A stretch of DNA of 64,000 bases, from the NCBI RefSeq assembly GCF_900100115.1, contig NZ_FNKL01000002.1, positions 682,001 to 746,000 on the forward strand. The letters are read 5' to 3'. The notes under the pieces are model-generated. The model was not told where the DNA came from. It saw only the letters and a program-made list of their open reading frames with translations, and did no database searches. This document shows positions 1-8,801 of the stretch, one piece after another (position 1 is the first letter of the stretch; each line of letters begins with the position of its first letter). The translations under genes were made by a program, and so were the position numbers. The stretch is from Chryseobacterium soldanellicola. GTDB taxonomy: Bacteria > Bacteroidota > Bacteroidia > Flavobacteriales > Weeksellaceae.

Positions 1-995
1 AAAACGTTGTTTAAAAAGATATTGGTTCCGTAATTTAGATAAATACCTCCTGCAATACCGCTGTTTGCTTTATTTTTATAGATAATATTGTTTGTAAATG
101 TACTGTTTCCGCTGGTTATCATGATTGCACCGCCACGAGAGCCTGCTATATTGTCATGAATTTTATTGTTGTTAATTGTATTGGTACTGTAATAGGTGAT
201 AATTGCTCCTCCGTCACTTATAGCACTGTTGTTATAAATGGTATTGCCCGAAAATACGGAAGTGTCATTGTCTGTGTGAATTGCAGGACCACTGTTTGCT
301 GTATTATTATAGATAATATTATCGGAAACGGTATTATACCCGTATTGAAGATAAACAGCACCGCCGCTGCCGCCAGAAATATCAAAAAATGTACTGTTTG
401 TTATTGTACTTTTGCCATAGCCGGAAAAGACACCTCCTCCACAGGCTCTGTAAATAAAGTGATTATTAATCATCATCCCTCCCGAATAATTATTGGCATT
501 TCCTTTAGTAATTGAAAATCCGTCTATTACAGTGCCGATATTGCCGTCTGCAGAAACAATGACATGATAACAGTTGTCGGATGCATCTCCTTGAATACCA
601 ATGTCTCCACTTAGGATTGTTTCATTTAAAACAACGTTTCTTTGGCTAAATAGTGTTTCTGTTCCTGAAAACCCGCCGTAGATTTTTACACCGTCTTTTA
701 CAAAGAAAGTATAATCTCTTTCATGAAAAACCGTTAAGCTTCCAATATTAGATGGTGTGGCTACAGAAGGAATAGAGTTGGGTTTATAAGTTCCCGCCGC
801 AATCCAGATTTCATCTCCGGCAACACTTTCGTTGATCACTGTTTGGATGTCGCTTCCTGCGGTTGCCCAAGATGTATATGGCGCGGCCGTCCCTGCAGTA
901 TTATTAAGATTGACATAACGGATCGTAGCGTGTGCCATATTTACGGCTGCAATAGAAAATATAGATCCAAGGAATAATTTGTAAAGGTTTTTCAT
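1..995 (-). CDS. Beta-helix surface protein, C-terminus cut by window edge
   Basis: The reading frame is open from an ATG at 995 to the left edge of the window (331 codons), so the C-terminal part lies outside. It starts with a signal peptide (MKNLYKLFLG, hydrophobic core, cleavage near MAHA). Next comes a segment containing AGDEIWIAAGTYKP, typical of right-handed parallel beta-helix proteins of Bacteroidota. After that come many short repeats rich in N, G and S with the pattern NxIYxNxA..GGAI, as expected for coils of a beta-helix. Such proteins are normally exported and often carry a type IX sorting domain at the missing end. The substrate or ligand cannot be told. A good promoter stands 31 bases upstream. 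Confidence 0.8.
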   Translation of the reverse strand, partial: MKNLYKLFLGSIFSIAAVNMAHATIRYVNLNNTAGTAAPYTSWATAGSDIQTVINESVAGDEIWIAAGTYKPNSIPSVATPSNIGSLTVFHERDYTFFVKDGVKIYGGFSGTETLFSQRNVVLNETILSGDIGIQGDASDNCYHVIVSADGNIGTVIDGFSITKGNANNYSGGMMINNHFIYRACGGGVFSGYGKSTITNSTFFDISGGSGGAVYLQYGYNTVSDNIIYNNTANSGPAIHTDNDTSVFSGNTIYNNSAISDGGAIITYYSTNTINNNKIHDNIAGSRGGAIMITSGNSTFTNNIIYKNKANSGIAGGIYLNYGTNIFLNNV

Positions 996-1026
996 GGATT
1001 AAGAATAATTAATTTTTTTTTCGATG

Positions 1027-1059
1027 CAAAGATAGCTTTTTGTTCTTAATCTGCTCAAA
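1027..1059 (-). promoter_or_regulatory. Flavobacterial promoter of the beta-helix gene
   Basis: On the minus strand a TTTG (1059-1056) is followed after 21 bases by TATCTTTG (1034-1027). This fits the Bacteroidota consensus TTTG-N17-23-TAnnTTTG. The -7 element ends 31 bases before the ATG at 995. Confidence 0.75.
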
Positions 1060-1124
1060 TCATGCAATTTGTATTTTAAAATGCAATTGAACTTTAATAG
1101 TTTAAAAAATAAAAATTAAATCTC

Positions 1125-1132
1125 TATTTTTG
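1125..1132 (+). promoter_or_regulatory. -7 element upstream of the response regulator
   Basis: TATTTTTG matches TAnnTTTG. No convincing -33 TTTG is seen at the right distance. The element overlaps a possible GTG start at 1132, so transcription should begin after that codon. This supports translation from the ATG at 1150. Confidence 0.5.
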
Positions 1133-1149
1133 TGAAACTCCCTATTTCA

Positions 1150-1854
1150 ATGAATAAAATTATCCTAATCGAAGACGAAACCGGCGTTGTATCCTTTATA
1201 AAGAAAGGATTGCAGGAAAATGGCTATGAAGTTTCCGTGGCGTTTGACGGGAAAACCGGAGTGCAGCTCGTGCAATCCAACGATTTCGATTTGGTGATTT
1301 TAGATATTATGTTGCCTGAAATGAATGGTTTGGATGCCTGCAAAGAAATCAGAAAAACCAATAAGCACGTTCCGATTTTGTTTTTGACAGCCTTGGGAAC
1401 TTCCGAAAATATCGTTTTAGGACTGGAAAGCGGAGGAGATGATTATCTCGTAAAGCCTTTCAAATTTATAGAATTGGTTGCCCGCGTAAAATCTTTGTTG
1501 AGAAGAAGCAACAATAATATTCCTGAAATTACAGAACCGGAGGTTGATAATGAGCACGTTTTTCAGTTTTCAGATTTAATTCTTAACGATTATACAAAAA
1601 AAGTGACGCGTGCCGGTGAAGAAATTTCCCTCACGTCTACGGAATATAAATTGCTTTTATATTTCCTTAATAATCCTGAAAAAGTGATTTCCAGAGCCGA
1701 AATTTTAGATGCGGTTTGGGGAGTAAATTATGAATTGGGAACCAATGTTGTGGATGTTTACGTTAATTATTTACGGAAAAAACTAGATCATAAGGAAGAT
1801 AATAAATTGATTCATACCGTTATAGGAATGGGCTACGTCCTTAAAAAATCTTAG
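1150..1854 (+). CDS. OmpR/PhoB-family response regulator
   Basis: A DNA-binding response regulator of about 234 residues. The receiver domain (about 1-120) shows the acidic pair EDE near residue 8, the phospho-acceptor D52 in LDIMLPEMNG, and the conserved lysine in LVKPF. The C-terminal half is an OmpR-type winged helix (about 140-234) with TSTEYKLLLYFLNNPEKVISR and VDVYVNYLRKKLD. A GTG at 1132 would add six residues, but it lies inside the -7 promoter element, so ATG 1150 is preferred. The kinase gene begins one base after its stop, so the two form a two-component pair. The signal is unknown. Confidence 0.93.
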   Translation: MNKIILIEDETGVVSFIKKGLQENGYEVSVAFDGKTGVQLVQSNDFDLVILDIMLPEMNGLDACKEIRKTNKHVPILFLTALGTSENIVLGLESGGDDYLVKPFKFIELVARVKSLLRRSNNNIPEITEPEVDNEHVFQFSDLILNDYTKKVTRAGEEISLTSTEYKLLLYFLNNPEKVISRAEILDAVWGVNYELGTNVVDVYVNYLRKKLDHKEDNKLIHTVIGMGYVLKKS

Positions 1855-1855
1855 A

Positions 1856-3265
1856 ATGTTTAATAGAGTTGTAACAAATCAGACCAAAACAATGGTGCTT
1901 CTAATGTTGGTATTTACCGGCATTATTTTGCTGTTTGGCGGGCTGGTTTATTTTTCGATTGTCAACTTTTCACATCAAAGGTTTTATGAATTGTTAAAAA
2001 TCCGGACCACCACGATTGTACAGATTGAAAAAAGTAAAAACGATCTTGATCTGCCGGAAAATTATGTCCTAAACAGTCTGAATGATGAAGAACTTCCCAT
2101 GGAAAAAGACTATGTTTTTGCTGTTCCGACCGATTCCAATTTCAAAAAAATCTCTCAAAAAATTCATATTCCCGATCATTTTTTCAAAAATATTGTAAGG
2201 TATGGCGAGGCAAATTACAACGACAAAGAGTTTTATTACATCGGTCAGACGTTTAAATTTGATAATAAAGAATACATCGCGATAGCTTCCGCAAAAAACC
2301 ATTATGTGGTTTATTATTTAGGCTTTTTGAAGCGAACTTTAATAACATGTATCGTGCTTTCGCTATTTTTTAGCATGATTTTCTCTTTTTATTTATCTAA
2401 AACTTTATTTAAGCCAATTTTAAAAATCACCGGAAAAGTAAAGGAAATCAGCTCCGAAAATCTTCATCTCCGCCTTGAATCTCAGCCTGATAATAAAGAA
2501 TTAAACGAGTTGGTCGATACCTTCAATGATATGTTGAATCGCATCGAAACCTCTTTTGAAACCCAAAATCATCTTATCGGAAATGTTTCCCACGAATTAA
2601 GAACACCTCTAACTTCAATTATGGGAGAAGCTGATGTTGCCCTTTCTATCAACAGAAATGCTGATGAATACAAGGAAACATTGGAAATTATTTTGGATGA
2701 AGCTGAGAAATTAGACAAAAAAATCAAGGCTTTACTGATGATCGCTCAAACCGGATTCGACGGGAAAATCCAGAAAATGGATAAAGTACGAATGGATCAG
2801 CTGCTTTGGGATGTCATCGAAACATTAAGAAGAATCGATTCCAGAAATAATATCTATCTGGATATAAGTATGTTACCTGATAATCCCAAAAAATTGAAAG
2901 TTCAGGGTAACGAGCAATTGTTGCATCTTGCCGTGACGAATATTATTCAGAACGGTTGTAAATATTCTAATTTTCAACAGGTCAAAGTTTCGCTAGGAGC
3001 CACTGATACAGATGTTTATATCATTGTAAAAGACTTTGGGATAGGAATTCCCGAAGAGGAAATGAATAAAATCTACGATCCTTTTTTCCGGGCTTCCAAT
3101 ACAAAAAACTACGAAGGCTACGGAATCGGGCTTCCTTTGGCGCGAAATATCGTAAGAATGCATCATGGCGAATTAATTGTAAGTTCTCACGAAAACCAGG
3201 GAACAACGGTGCAGCTTCGTTTTCCGAATTTCTATCGTATGCAGGTTGAAGAGAAATTAACATAA
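1856..3265 (+). CDS. Sensor histidine kinase, HAMP type
   Basis: An inner-membrane histidine kinase of 469 residues, partner of the regulator just upstream. It has a first transmembrane segment at about 13-35, a periplasmic sensor region at about 36-158, a second membrane segment at about 159-180, and a HAMP linker at about 181-235. The HisKA box is NVSHELRTPLTS with the phosphorylated histidine at about 246. The ATPase domain follows with an N box (TNIIQNGCKYS), G1 (DFGIGIP), F box (DPFFRASN) and G2 (GYGIGLPLA). All catalytic motifs are intact. The periplasmic part gives no clue to the ligand. Confidence 0.93.
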   Translation: MFNRVVTNQTKTMVLLMLVFTGIILLFGGLVYFSIVNFSHQRFYELLKIRTTTIVQIEKSKNDLDLPENYVLNSLNDEELPMEKDYVFAVPTDSNFKKISQKIHIPDHFFKNIVRYGEANYNDKEFYYIGQTFKFDNKEYIAIASAKNHYVVYYLGFLKRTLITCIVLSLFFSMIFSFYLSKTLFKPILKITGKVKEISSENLHLRLESQPDNKELNELVDTFNDMLNRIETSFETQNHLIGNVSHELRTPLTSIMGEADVALSINRNADEYKETLEIILDEAEKLDKKIKALLMIAQTGFDGKIQKMDKVRMDQLLWDVIETLRRIDSRNNIYLDISMLPDNPKKLKVQGNEQLLHLAVTNIIQNGCKYSNFQQVKVSLGATDTDVYIIVKDFGIGIPEEEMNKIYDPFFRASNTKNYEGYGIGLPLARNIVRMHHGELIVSSHENQGTTVQLRFPNFYRMQVEEKLT

Positions 3266-3273
3266 ATCTTGAA

Positions 3274-3300
3274 GAGATGCTGAGCAGAGCGAAGCATCTC
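3274..3300. repeat. Short hairpin, relic of a dispersed inverted repeat
   Basis: GAGATGCT (3274-3281) and AGCATCTC (3293-3300) form a perfect 8-bp stem just after the kinase stop. The bases between (GAGCAGAGCGA) resemble the core of the longer inverted repeat at 55422-55517, so this looks like a shortened copy of that family. It may also help end transcription, but no T tract follows. Confidence 0.55.
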
Positions 3301-3418
3301 GCATAAATTAATAGAACCCTTTCTCAATATTAATTATTCTTAACAATTTTCTAATCTCATTCTAATCTCTTTAATGACATTTTAATTCCATTCCAAAAGG
3401 CTTCTAATTTGGGGAGCA

Positions 3419-3426
3419 TAGTTTTG
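3419..3426 (+). promoter_or_regulatory. -7 element upstream of the stress-protein-like gene
   Basis: TAGTTTTG matches TAnnTTTG and sits 37 bases before the ATG at 3464. No clear -33 TTTG is present at 17-23 bases. Confidence 0.45.
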
Positions 3427-3463
3427 TAATATCAAAAAAGATCATCAACTAAATCTTAAAGAT

Positions 3464-3958
3464 ATGACTAAAACAATTTTAATTGCCACGGATTATTCTC
3501 TCGAGTCTTTAAATATATTGAAAAAAGTGCTGAAAGAGAAAGACGCTTCGGAAGAACAGAATCAATACAATATTCTTTTGGTTTCAGGATATGAAATGGG
3601 AGATTCTATCAGAGATCTTCTGTTTACTACAAAAAGTACGGTTTTTAACAAAATCAGGCCTCAGGAATTCATCGATGCTTACGGGATCATTAAAAATAAA
3701 TATCCTCATTTAATTAATAAAATCGTCTGTGATATTTTCACGGGAAGTTTTCAGAGAGCCTTTAATAATTATGTAAAAGCAGAAAACATTGAGGAAGCCT
3801 ACTATTCTCCTTCAATTAAAAGTAAAGGAAAGGGGAAATTCGACCTTATTCCTTATATCAAAAAGTGTAAAGAGCTTCAATCTCAGGAAATCAGATTTGA
3901 GGTTGCCGAGAGACTTCCTGAAAGAGGAAGGCTTGCCGAGGTTTTTGTCGAAGTTTAA
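3464..3958 (+). CDS. Universal-stress-protein-like protein
   Basis: A protein of 164 residues without signal peptide or membrane segment. The start, TKTILIATDYSLESLNILKKVL, resembles the first strand and helix of the universal stress protein / nucleotide alpha-hydrolase fold (ILvaTDfS..s..al). The usual ATP-binding glycine motif (GxxGxxG..S) near the C-terminus is not visible, so it may be a divergent or non-nucleotide-binding member. It follows the two-component pair and is 27 bases before the DUF1275 gene, with its own likely promoter. The family assignment rests on the N-terminal motif only. Confidence 0.55.
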   Translation: MTKTILIATDYSLESLNILKKVLKEKDASEEQNQYNILLVSGYEMGDSIRDLLFTTKSTVFNKIRPQEFIDAYGIIKNKYPHLINKIVCDIFTGSFQRAFNNYVKAENIEEAYYSPSIKSKGKGKFDLIPYIKKCKELQSQEIRFEVAERLPERGRLAEVFVEV

Positions 3959-3985
3959 TAGGATGAACGATTAAAAAATAAAAAA

Positions 3986-4849
3986 ATGTTAAGAAATTAT
4001 AGTAACAGCAGGACGTTGGGAGACAACATTAGACTGGGGACGCTGACTGCCTTTACGGCAGGAACTATAAATATAGCATCTCTGTTGATATTTCTCTCCT
4101 TTACATCGAACGTGACGGGGCATTATGCAATTTTGGCGGCTGAGATCAGCAAAGGCAACTGGTCGCAGGTTGCGGTTGTGGGAACGTGGATTTTCCTGTT
4201 CTTTTTCGGAGGTTTTGTATCTAATTTTATAGTCATCACCTTCAATAAAAAAAGTAAATATTTTGCGCATGCCATGCCAATTGTATTAGAAATACTGTGT
4301 TTGTTGTTTGTTGGGATTTACGGGCAGTTTTTCTACCGGAAAACACTGGAAGAAACGGAATATCTGGTAGCATTAATGCTGTTTGCGACCGGTTTGCAGA
4401 ATGGTTTAACGGCAAGTATCTCAAACTTTTCCGTGAAAACGACACACCTTACCGGGACAACGACCGATTTGGGGATTTTAATGTCAATGTTTACGCAGAA
4501 AAAATTCAGGAAAAATGCGGAATTAATTGGCCGTGCAAAACTTCTGATGAGTATTATGATTGCGTATGTTTTGGGAGCGGTTTTTTCGGGATTAACCTAT
4601 TATTACCTGGAATTCAGGGTTTTCTATGTGATAAGTCTTTGTTTGTTGGTTGTTATCGGGTATGATGCGTATAAAATCCATATCAGACACTTTCATACGC
4701 AATACAGATACAGTAAGATTTATAAAAAGCCGAATATTATGGCGTATTTATACGACAAAATTCATGGAATTCCCGAAATTAAAGAAAAAAGACAGGAAAA
4801 GAGAAAGCTTGTATTTGACGATGTTAAATATAAGGAATATCAGTATTAA
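3986..4849 (+). CDS. YoaK/DUF1275-family membrane protein
   Basis: A polytopic membrane protein of 287 residues. The sequence shows the family hallmarks: TAFTAGTINIAS and FTSNVTGH near the N-terminus, then GLQNGLTASIS and TTHLTGTTTDLGI in the middle. About six hydrophobic segments are visible between residues 15 and 220, followed by a basic cytoplasmic tail. The biochemical function of DUF1275 proteins is not established; transport is often assumed. A strong hairpin terminator follows. Confidence 0.85.
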   Translation: MLRNYSNSRTLGDNIRLGTLTAFTAGTINIASLLIFLSFTSNVTGHYAILAAEISKGNWSQVAVVGTWIFLFFFGGFVSNFIVITFNKKSKYFAHAMPIVLEILCLLFVGIYGQFFYRKTLEETEYLVALMLFATGLQNGLTASISNFSVKTTHLTGTTTDLGILMSMFTQKKFRKNAELIGRAKLLMSIMIAYVLGAVFSGLTYYYLEFRVFYVISLCLLVVIGYDAYKIHIRHFHTQYRYSKIYKKPNIMAYLYDKIHGIPEIKEKRQEKRKLVFDDVKYKEYQY

Positions 4850-4871
4850 TTTTGTGTAAACTAGCTGTGAA

Positions 4872-4912
4872 AACAGCCCTCAACTTTTTAAAAGTGAGGG
4901 CTGTTATTTTTT
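4872..4912 (+). terminator. Intrinsic terminator after the DUF1275 gene
   Basis: AACAGCCCTC (4872-4881) pairs with GAGGGCTGTT (4896-4905), extended inward by ACTTTT/AAAAGT with one bulged A, then ATTTTTTT. It separates two convergent genes and may work in both directions. Confidence 0.85.
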
Positions 4913-4925
4913 TATTGATGATTAA

Positions 4926-6584
4926 TTATTTTTTTTGGCTTTCTTCAATAAATTTTTCCATTTTGGCGAGTCTTTCTTCCAGTGATGCAGACGTTTTTTG
5001 CTTGGCTTCAAGTTCAGAAATACGCTTATTTTGATTTTCAATTAAAGCTTGCTGTTCCTGTATTGCTTTTGTAAGCACCGCAACCATTCTGGAGTAGTTA
5101 ACTGTATTATATTCTTGTCCATCCTCTTTTTTGAAAGTGCTGGCCACTTCCGGAATCACTTTATTTACTTCCTGTGCGATGAAGCCAACTTCTCTTTGTT
5201 TGCCGTATTCGTCAGGGTTTTTCCAGTTGTAATAAACCGGGTGAAGCTTCATTACTTTACTGATGCCGCTGTCTAAATCAGTAATCTCTTTTTTAAGACG
5301 CAGATCCGAAGGAAAGATAATTACGCTACCTGCAGCGTTAACACCAATTTCTCGGTTTCCGGTTCCTGCATAAGCTGTCATCTGAATATTATTACACTGG
5401 ATATTACCCGCCACATCCAGCCAAAAACCTGAAGCAGGAGATTGTGTATTGATCCCGACCGGCTGCAGGAAATGATGAGTACCATTGGTTGCACTATAGG
5501 CTAAGTCATTCGCAAAACCATTTGCCGCATTAGGCTCACGATGCTGTATATACGCCGTAAGGGTTGCATCTGTACTTGCGCTATTGTTGATAAAGCCGAG
5601 ATATCCGCCACCGGAATTGGAATTAAGCATTACCGTATTGGTTAATGCAGTTTGAGACAAGGCAATACCTTCATTAACAACGGTGGTGTTTACATGTAAT
5701 TTTTCAGTAGGAGTTGCGGTTCCGATACCTACATTGCCGGCATCTGTAAGACGCATAAGCTCTGTGGGAGTGCCATCTTGCCAACTTGTGTTGGTTCCCC
5801 AGACAAAACCCACATCATTGCCTGCTGCGGATGTGTTATTTCTGTCGGCAATAAAATACATATACTCTCTTGATTCTAAGTACATATTATTTCCTGATGT
5901 GCCTAAATTTAATGCTGAATAAATACGCTCTCCTGTGTCATCGGTTCCCCATCGTACGGCATTACCCTGTGTAAGCTCGATATTACCGGTCTCAACATCT
6001 AATTTTGAAGTAGGAGCATTAGTTCCGATCCCCACATTTCCGCCCATGTGATAGATGGTTGTATTGTTATCCGTAGGATTAGTAGGAATTTGATTGGTTC
6101 CCTTCAGCCAGTCATAATCTTTAGTGGGAACAGCGCTGTGAAAGCTCACAACTTCCCAGGTCGTCCCCGAAGTGTTTCCGTTATTGACTAAAAGTACCCC
6201 GTCTCCCGGAGTAATAGTAATAGAAGCAAGACCTGTTGCCCCGATATCATCAATCAGCTCTGCGCCGTTTGCGGCTACCGTCAAAGTCGTGGTAGGATGG
6301 GTGTTCTTGATTTCATATAACCGGCCTTTAAAATTACCGGAACCGACGGCTTGCGCGGCTGGGAGGGTAACCGTATTGTCAGCAGCACTGTTTGAAACAA
6401 GATAATAGTCGTTGCCTGTCATGGTGTAATTGCCTGTTACTGCTCTATATGCCGGAGCAAAAGAACCATTGACCGTGAGTTTGGAGCCCGGAGTTGATGT
6501 GTCGATACCAACATTAGCAGTTTGGGCCTGGAATGTGCTGTAAAATCCAGCAACAAAAAAAAGAGGGTAAATAAACTTTCTCAT
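4926..6584 (-). CDS. Exported protein with S74 intramolecular chaperone domain
   Basis: A protein of 552 residues with a signal peptide (residues 1-20, ending FQAQ). The middle has beta-rich segments, including repeats of the form NVGIGT.AP..KL.V (around residues 25, 185 and 285) typical of trimeric surface fibres. Residues about 428-510 form a peptidase S74-type chaperone domain: SDLRLKKEI, then YYNWKNPDEYG, VGFIAQEV and NTVNYSRMVAVLTKAIQEQ. A coiled coil (IENQNKRISELEAKQ) ends the protein. S74 domains assist trimer folding of phage tail spikes. In Bacteroidota they are common on chromosomal surface proteins, and no phage genes lie nearby. Confidence 0.85.
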   Translation of the reverse strand: MRKFIYPLFFVAGFYSTFQAQTANVGIDTSTPGSKLTVNGSFAPAYRAVTGNYTMTGNDYYLVSNSAADNTVTLPAAQAVGSGNFKGRLYEIKNTHPTTTLTVAANGAELIDDIGATGLASITITPGDGVLLVNNGNTSGTTWEVVSFHSAVPTKDYDWLKGTNQIPTNPTDNNTTIYHMGGNVGIGTNAPTSKLDVETGNIELTQGNAVRWGTDDTGERIYSALNLGTSGNNMYLESREYMYFIADRNNTSAAGNDVGFVWGTNTSWQDGTPTELMRLTDAGNVGIGTATPTEKLHVNTTVVNEGIALSQTALTNTVMLNSNSGGGYLGFINNSASTDATLTAYIQHREPNAANGFANDLAYSATNGTHHFLQPVGINTQSPASGFWLDVAGNIQCNNIQMTAYAGTGNREIGVNAAGSVIIFPSDLRLKKEITDLDSGISKVMKLHPVYYNWKNPDEYGKQREVGFIAQEVNKVIPEVASTFKKEDGQEYNTVNYSRMVAVLTKAIQEQQALIENQNKRISELEAKQKTSASLEERLAKMEKFIEESQKK

Positions 6585-7011
6585 ATAATTTAATTATTAA
6601 AAATTAAGGAAATTGAAATTTTATGTAAAAATTGTATAAAGTGTATCTCAGGAAAAGAAAAGTGTGCCTGTATTGTGAAGTAATTAGTTTAAGCTAAAAT
6701 AATTATTTAACATTAAAATTCCAAAATAAATTTTATTAATATTAAATTTAATATGTATTATTTTTATAAATTATTTATTTATAATTAATTATTTTACATT
6801 ATTGTTCATGGTTTTAGTAAAATTTAAGATTTAGAATTTCTTTGAAATTATAAGCTGTATTTAATAAAAATTAATCAATAAAAGAAATGTTTTAAAAGAA
6901 CGATGGAATAAGAGAAAGCGGTTTTTCAGTATAGATGAATAAATTTTAATTTATAGTTTATATTTTTATTACCATTTTCATTGACTATTTTTGTAAGTTG
7001 ATTTACGTTTT
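6585..7011. other. AT-rich divergent spacer
   Basis: A 427-base spacer between the divergent S74 gene and mutL. It is very rich in A and T with long runs of TTAATATT-like sequence. Apart from the -7 element before mutL I see no gene, structured RNA or clear repeat. Confidence 0.6.
6986..6993 (+). promoter_or_regulatory. -7 element upstream of mutL
   Basis: TATTTTTG matches TAnnTTTG and lies 18 bases before the mutL ATG. No clear -33 element is seen. Confidence 0.45.
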
Positions 7012-8796
7012 ATGTCAGATATTATTCAGCTTTTACCGGATCATGTGGCCAACCAAATTGCGGCAGGAGAAGTGGTGCAGAGACCCGCGTCCATTGTGAA
7101 AGAACTTTTGGAAAATGCCATCGATGCAGATGCTTCTAAAATCGAGCTGATCATAAGAGATGCAGGAAAAAATCTGATTCAGGTAGTTGACGACGGAAAG
7201 GGAATGTCTGAAACCGATGCTAGGCTGGCTTTCGAAAGGCATGCCACCTCAAAAATCAGAGGAACGGAAGATATTTTTAAAATTTCTACAAAAGGCTTTC
7301 GTGGCGAGGCTTTGGCTTCTATCGCGGCGGTTTCCCAGGTTGAATTAAAAACAAAACAGAGAGATTCGGCTCTGGGTACGAATATTTACATTGAAGGTGG
7401 CGTTTTCCAGTTTCAGGATCCGGCCCAGACGGCGGAAGGATCTAATTTTTTAGTTAAAAACCTTTTCTACAACGTTCCTGCAAGAAGAAAATTTCTTAAA
7501 AATAATAATATCGAGTTCAGGCACGTAATTGATGAGTTTCAACGTGTTGCGCTGGCTCATGAGAATTTGGAGTTTTCCATGTTTCATGATGATGAGCCTG
7601 TTTTCAGGTTAAGAAAGGGAAGTCAGATGCAGCGTATTGTCGATATTTTCGGAAGAAAACTGCAGCCGCAGCTGATTCCTATTAAAGAAGATATTCTTTG
7701 GTGCCGGCTTCACGGCTTTGTTGCAAAACCGGAAGGTGCCAAGAAAACGAGAGGCGAGCAGTTTCTTTTCGTGAATGGAAGATATTTTAAAAGTCCGTAT
7801 TTCAATAAAGCGGTTCAGGAAGCATTTGAAGGACTTCTTTTACCGGGATATATTCCTACTTTTTTCCTTTTTTTGGAGCTTGATCCTGAGAAAATCGATG
7901 TCAACATTCATCCGCAAAAAACGGAGGTCAAATTTGAAGATGAGCATCTTATTTTTGCGCTTCTTCGTTCCACAATTAAAAGGTCTTTAGGAATTTATAA
8001 TGTAGCGCCAAGCCTTGATTTTGAAAGAGATCCGCAGCTTGACGAAATCATGCAGAAGACTTTTCCTAGCAAAGGAAACAACGGAGGCTCGTTTAAAATG
8101 CCTGAAATCATTGTAGATAAAGATTATAATCCGTTTTTGGAAGAAAGAGAAGTTAAAAAGGTTGAAATTCAGAATCTTGCAGAGATGTATCATCAGAATA
8201 TCGCTGCAGAACCTTCAAAAATTAATTTATTTGAAGAAGAAGATTTTGATGAAGATCTAATGCGGCTTCCCAACGGATATTGGCTGTTTAATAAAGGCGA
8301 CAGAACACTGATGCTTGACCTTGGAAGAATGCACCGATTGGTGGTTTCCGAGAATAATAAATCGACTTCAAAAAAAGGAAGTACCAACAGCCATGCGCTT
8401 CTTTTTTCTTTGGAATATCACATGAATGAAATCGAGAAAAATAAGTACAGATCAATAAAAAAATACCTTCCGGAGCTTGGTTTTGAAACAAGTATCGCTC
8501 ATGAAAATGTGTTAAGAATTGATGCCGTTCCTGAAGGTTTGAAGGAAACTCAGGTGATGAAATTCCTTGAAAATCTGTTTGAAATCCTGGAATATAAAAC
8601 AGAAGAAGAATTTATGCAGTTTTATCAAAATCAATGGAATAAAATGCAGTCAAAATCAAGATTTGATTTTATTTATAAAGCAGATGCCGAGCAATTAATT
8701 AAAGATTTCACAGCATTAGGCTTCCCGGAATTTTTACCCAACGGAAAAAGGTGTTTCTATGAAGTGCCTTTTAATGATATTAAAAATAAATTTTAA
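7012..8796 (+). CDS. mutL: DNA mismatch repair protein MutL
   Basis: A protein of 594 residues that links MutS recognition of mismatches to downstream repair. The GHKL ATPase domain is intact: QIAAGEVVQRPASIVKELLE with the catalytic E31, DDGKGM (about 60-65) and GFRGEAL (about 95-101). The transducer domain includes FVNGRY and DVNIHPQKTEVKF. The C-terminal dimerisation domain is divergent: where endonuclease-type MutL has DQHA..HER, this protein reads DLGRMHR (D436 to R442). It may therefore lack nicking activity. The rhomboid gene begins five bases downstream, so the two are probably co-transcribed. Confidence 0.95.
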   Translation: MSDIIQLLPDHVANQIAAGEVVQRPASIVKELLENAIDADASKIELIIRDAGKNLIQVVDDGKGMSETDARLAFERHATSKIRGTEDIFKISTKGFRGEALASIAAVSQVELKTKQRDSALGTNIYIEGGVFQFQDPAQTAEGSNFLVKNLFYNVPARRKFLKNNNIEFRHVIDEFQRVALAHENLEFSMFHDDEPVFRLRKGSQMQRIVDIFGRKLQPQLIPIKEDILWCRLHGFVAKPEGAKKTRGEQFLFVNGRYFKSPYFNKAVQEAFEGLLLPGYIPTFFLFLELDPEKIDVNIHPQKTEVKFEDEHLIFALLRSTIKRSLGIYNVAPSLDFERDPQLDEIMQKTFPSKGNNGGSFKMPEIIVDKDYNPFLEEREVKKVEIQNLAEMYHQNIAAEPSKINLFEEEDFDEDLMRLPNGYWLFNKGDRTLMLDLGRMHRLVVSENNKSTSKKGSTNSHALLFSLEYHMNEIEKNKYRSIKKYLPELGFETSIAHENVLRIDAVPEGLKETQVMKFLENLFEILEYKTEEEFMQFYQNQWNKMQSKSRFDFIYKADAEQLIKDFTALGFPEFLPNGKRCFYEVPFNDIKNKF

Positions 8797-8801
8797 AGGA
8801 T

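Noticed and set aside
156..515. Plus-strand reading frame of 119 residues
   Set aside because: It is the shadow of the beta-helix gene on the minus strand, which has a signal peptide and a promoter; the plus frame has neither.
3789..3974. Small frame overlapping the stress-protein-like gene
   Set aside because: It is in another frame of a longer, better supported gene and lacks its own start signals.
4926..6584. S74 chaperone domain taken as a phage tail-spike and sign of a prophage
   Set aside because: The protein has a signal peptide and no phage genes lie nearby; such proteins are common chromosomal surface proteins in this group.
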